A stretch of DNA of 6,299 nucleotides from Thermodesulfobacteriota bacterium. GTDB lineage: Bacteria; Desulfobacterota; Dissulfuribacteria; Dissulfuribacterales; UBA3076. Positions 6,279-6,299 of the stretch are shown here, in pieces. A program made the position numbers and the translations under genes. The stretch's first letter is position 1; the number at the start of each line of letters is the position of its first letter. The notes under the pieces were generated by a model, which was not told the origin of the DNA, made no database searches, and saw only the letters and a program-made list of their open reading frames with translations. Location: assembly GCA_003645605.1 (NCBI GenBank), contig QNAY01000080.1, positions 1 through 6,299 of the forward strand, given 5' to 3'.

Positions 6279-6299
6279 AAAAGAGGGGTTTTCGTTCAG

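Larger units (their letters stand above)
6177..6299. mobile_element. MITE/REPIN-like unit with perfect 12-bp terminal inverted repeats
   Basis: CTGAACGAAAAC at 6177-6188 is the exact reverse complement of 6288-6299. Inside, two hairpin repeats face each other: TGTCATTTCGA at 6199-6209 mirrors 6268-6278, and GAGAAATCTT at 6217-6226 mirrors 6251-6260, around a 24-bp centre. The unit is about 123 bp, has no real coding capacity, and sits upstream of the tig promoter. It ends exactly at the window edge, so a target-site duplication cannot be examined and the inverted repeats may extend further. Mobility is inferred from structure only. Confidence 0.6.

Noticed and set aside
5995..6299. CRISPR array
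   Set aside because: Repeats are inverted, 7 bp or 21-35 bp, and lack regularly spaced unique spacers; no cas gene is nearby.

Overview
The window carries one conserved protein quality-control cluster, entirely on the minus strand, in the transcription order tig - clpP - clpX - lon: the ribosome-bound chaperone trigger factor, the ClpP peptidase, its ClpX unfoldase and the Lon protease. All four genes look complete, with every key catalytic residue visible. The gene order, protein lengths, moderate GC content and the style of the Lon and ClpX sequences suggest a Gram-negative bacterium, most likely a deltaproteobacterium (Desulfobacterota) or a close relative. That placement comes from memory of the families, not from a search.

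Layout from left to right: 1-71 is the 5' end of a minus-strand GIY-YIG nuclease-like gene that runs off the window; 67-101 is a short hairpin repeat; 129-2552 is lon; 2553-2786 is a 234-bp gap filled with inverted heptamer repeats around a compact Y-shaped palindrome; 2787-4055 is clpX; 4048-4662 is clpP; 4663-5961 is tig; 5995-6082 is another inverted heptamer-repeat structure in the tig leader; about 6108-6138 is a plausible tig promoter; and 6177-6299 is a MITE/REPIN-like unit with perfect 12-bp terminal inverted repeats and two hairpin repeats of the same family as the copy at 67-101.

Tig, clpP and clpX are packed tightly (0-bp gap, then 8-bp overlap), each downstream start having a strong Shine-Dalgarno sequence inside the previous gene, so they are probably co-transcribed and translationally coupled. 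Lon is separated by the structured gap and may have its own weak promoter. Together the genes fold new chains (Tig), unfold and degrade tagged proteins (ClpXP) and degrade misfolded proteins (Lon).

The coding part is ordinary. The interest lies in the non-coding parts: (a) a hairpin repeat with paired base changes and tandem G-A mismatches that supplies the Shine-Dalgarno, and probably the start codon, of a GIY-YIG gene; (b) a 54-nt three-helix element between clpX and lon whose only non-Watson-Crick pairs are G-U on the transcribed strand; (c) two unrelated-sequence but same-design inverted arrays of 7-bp units.
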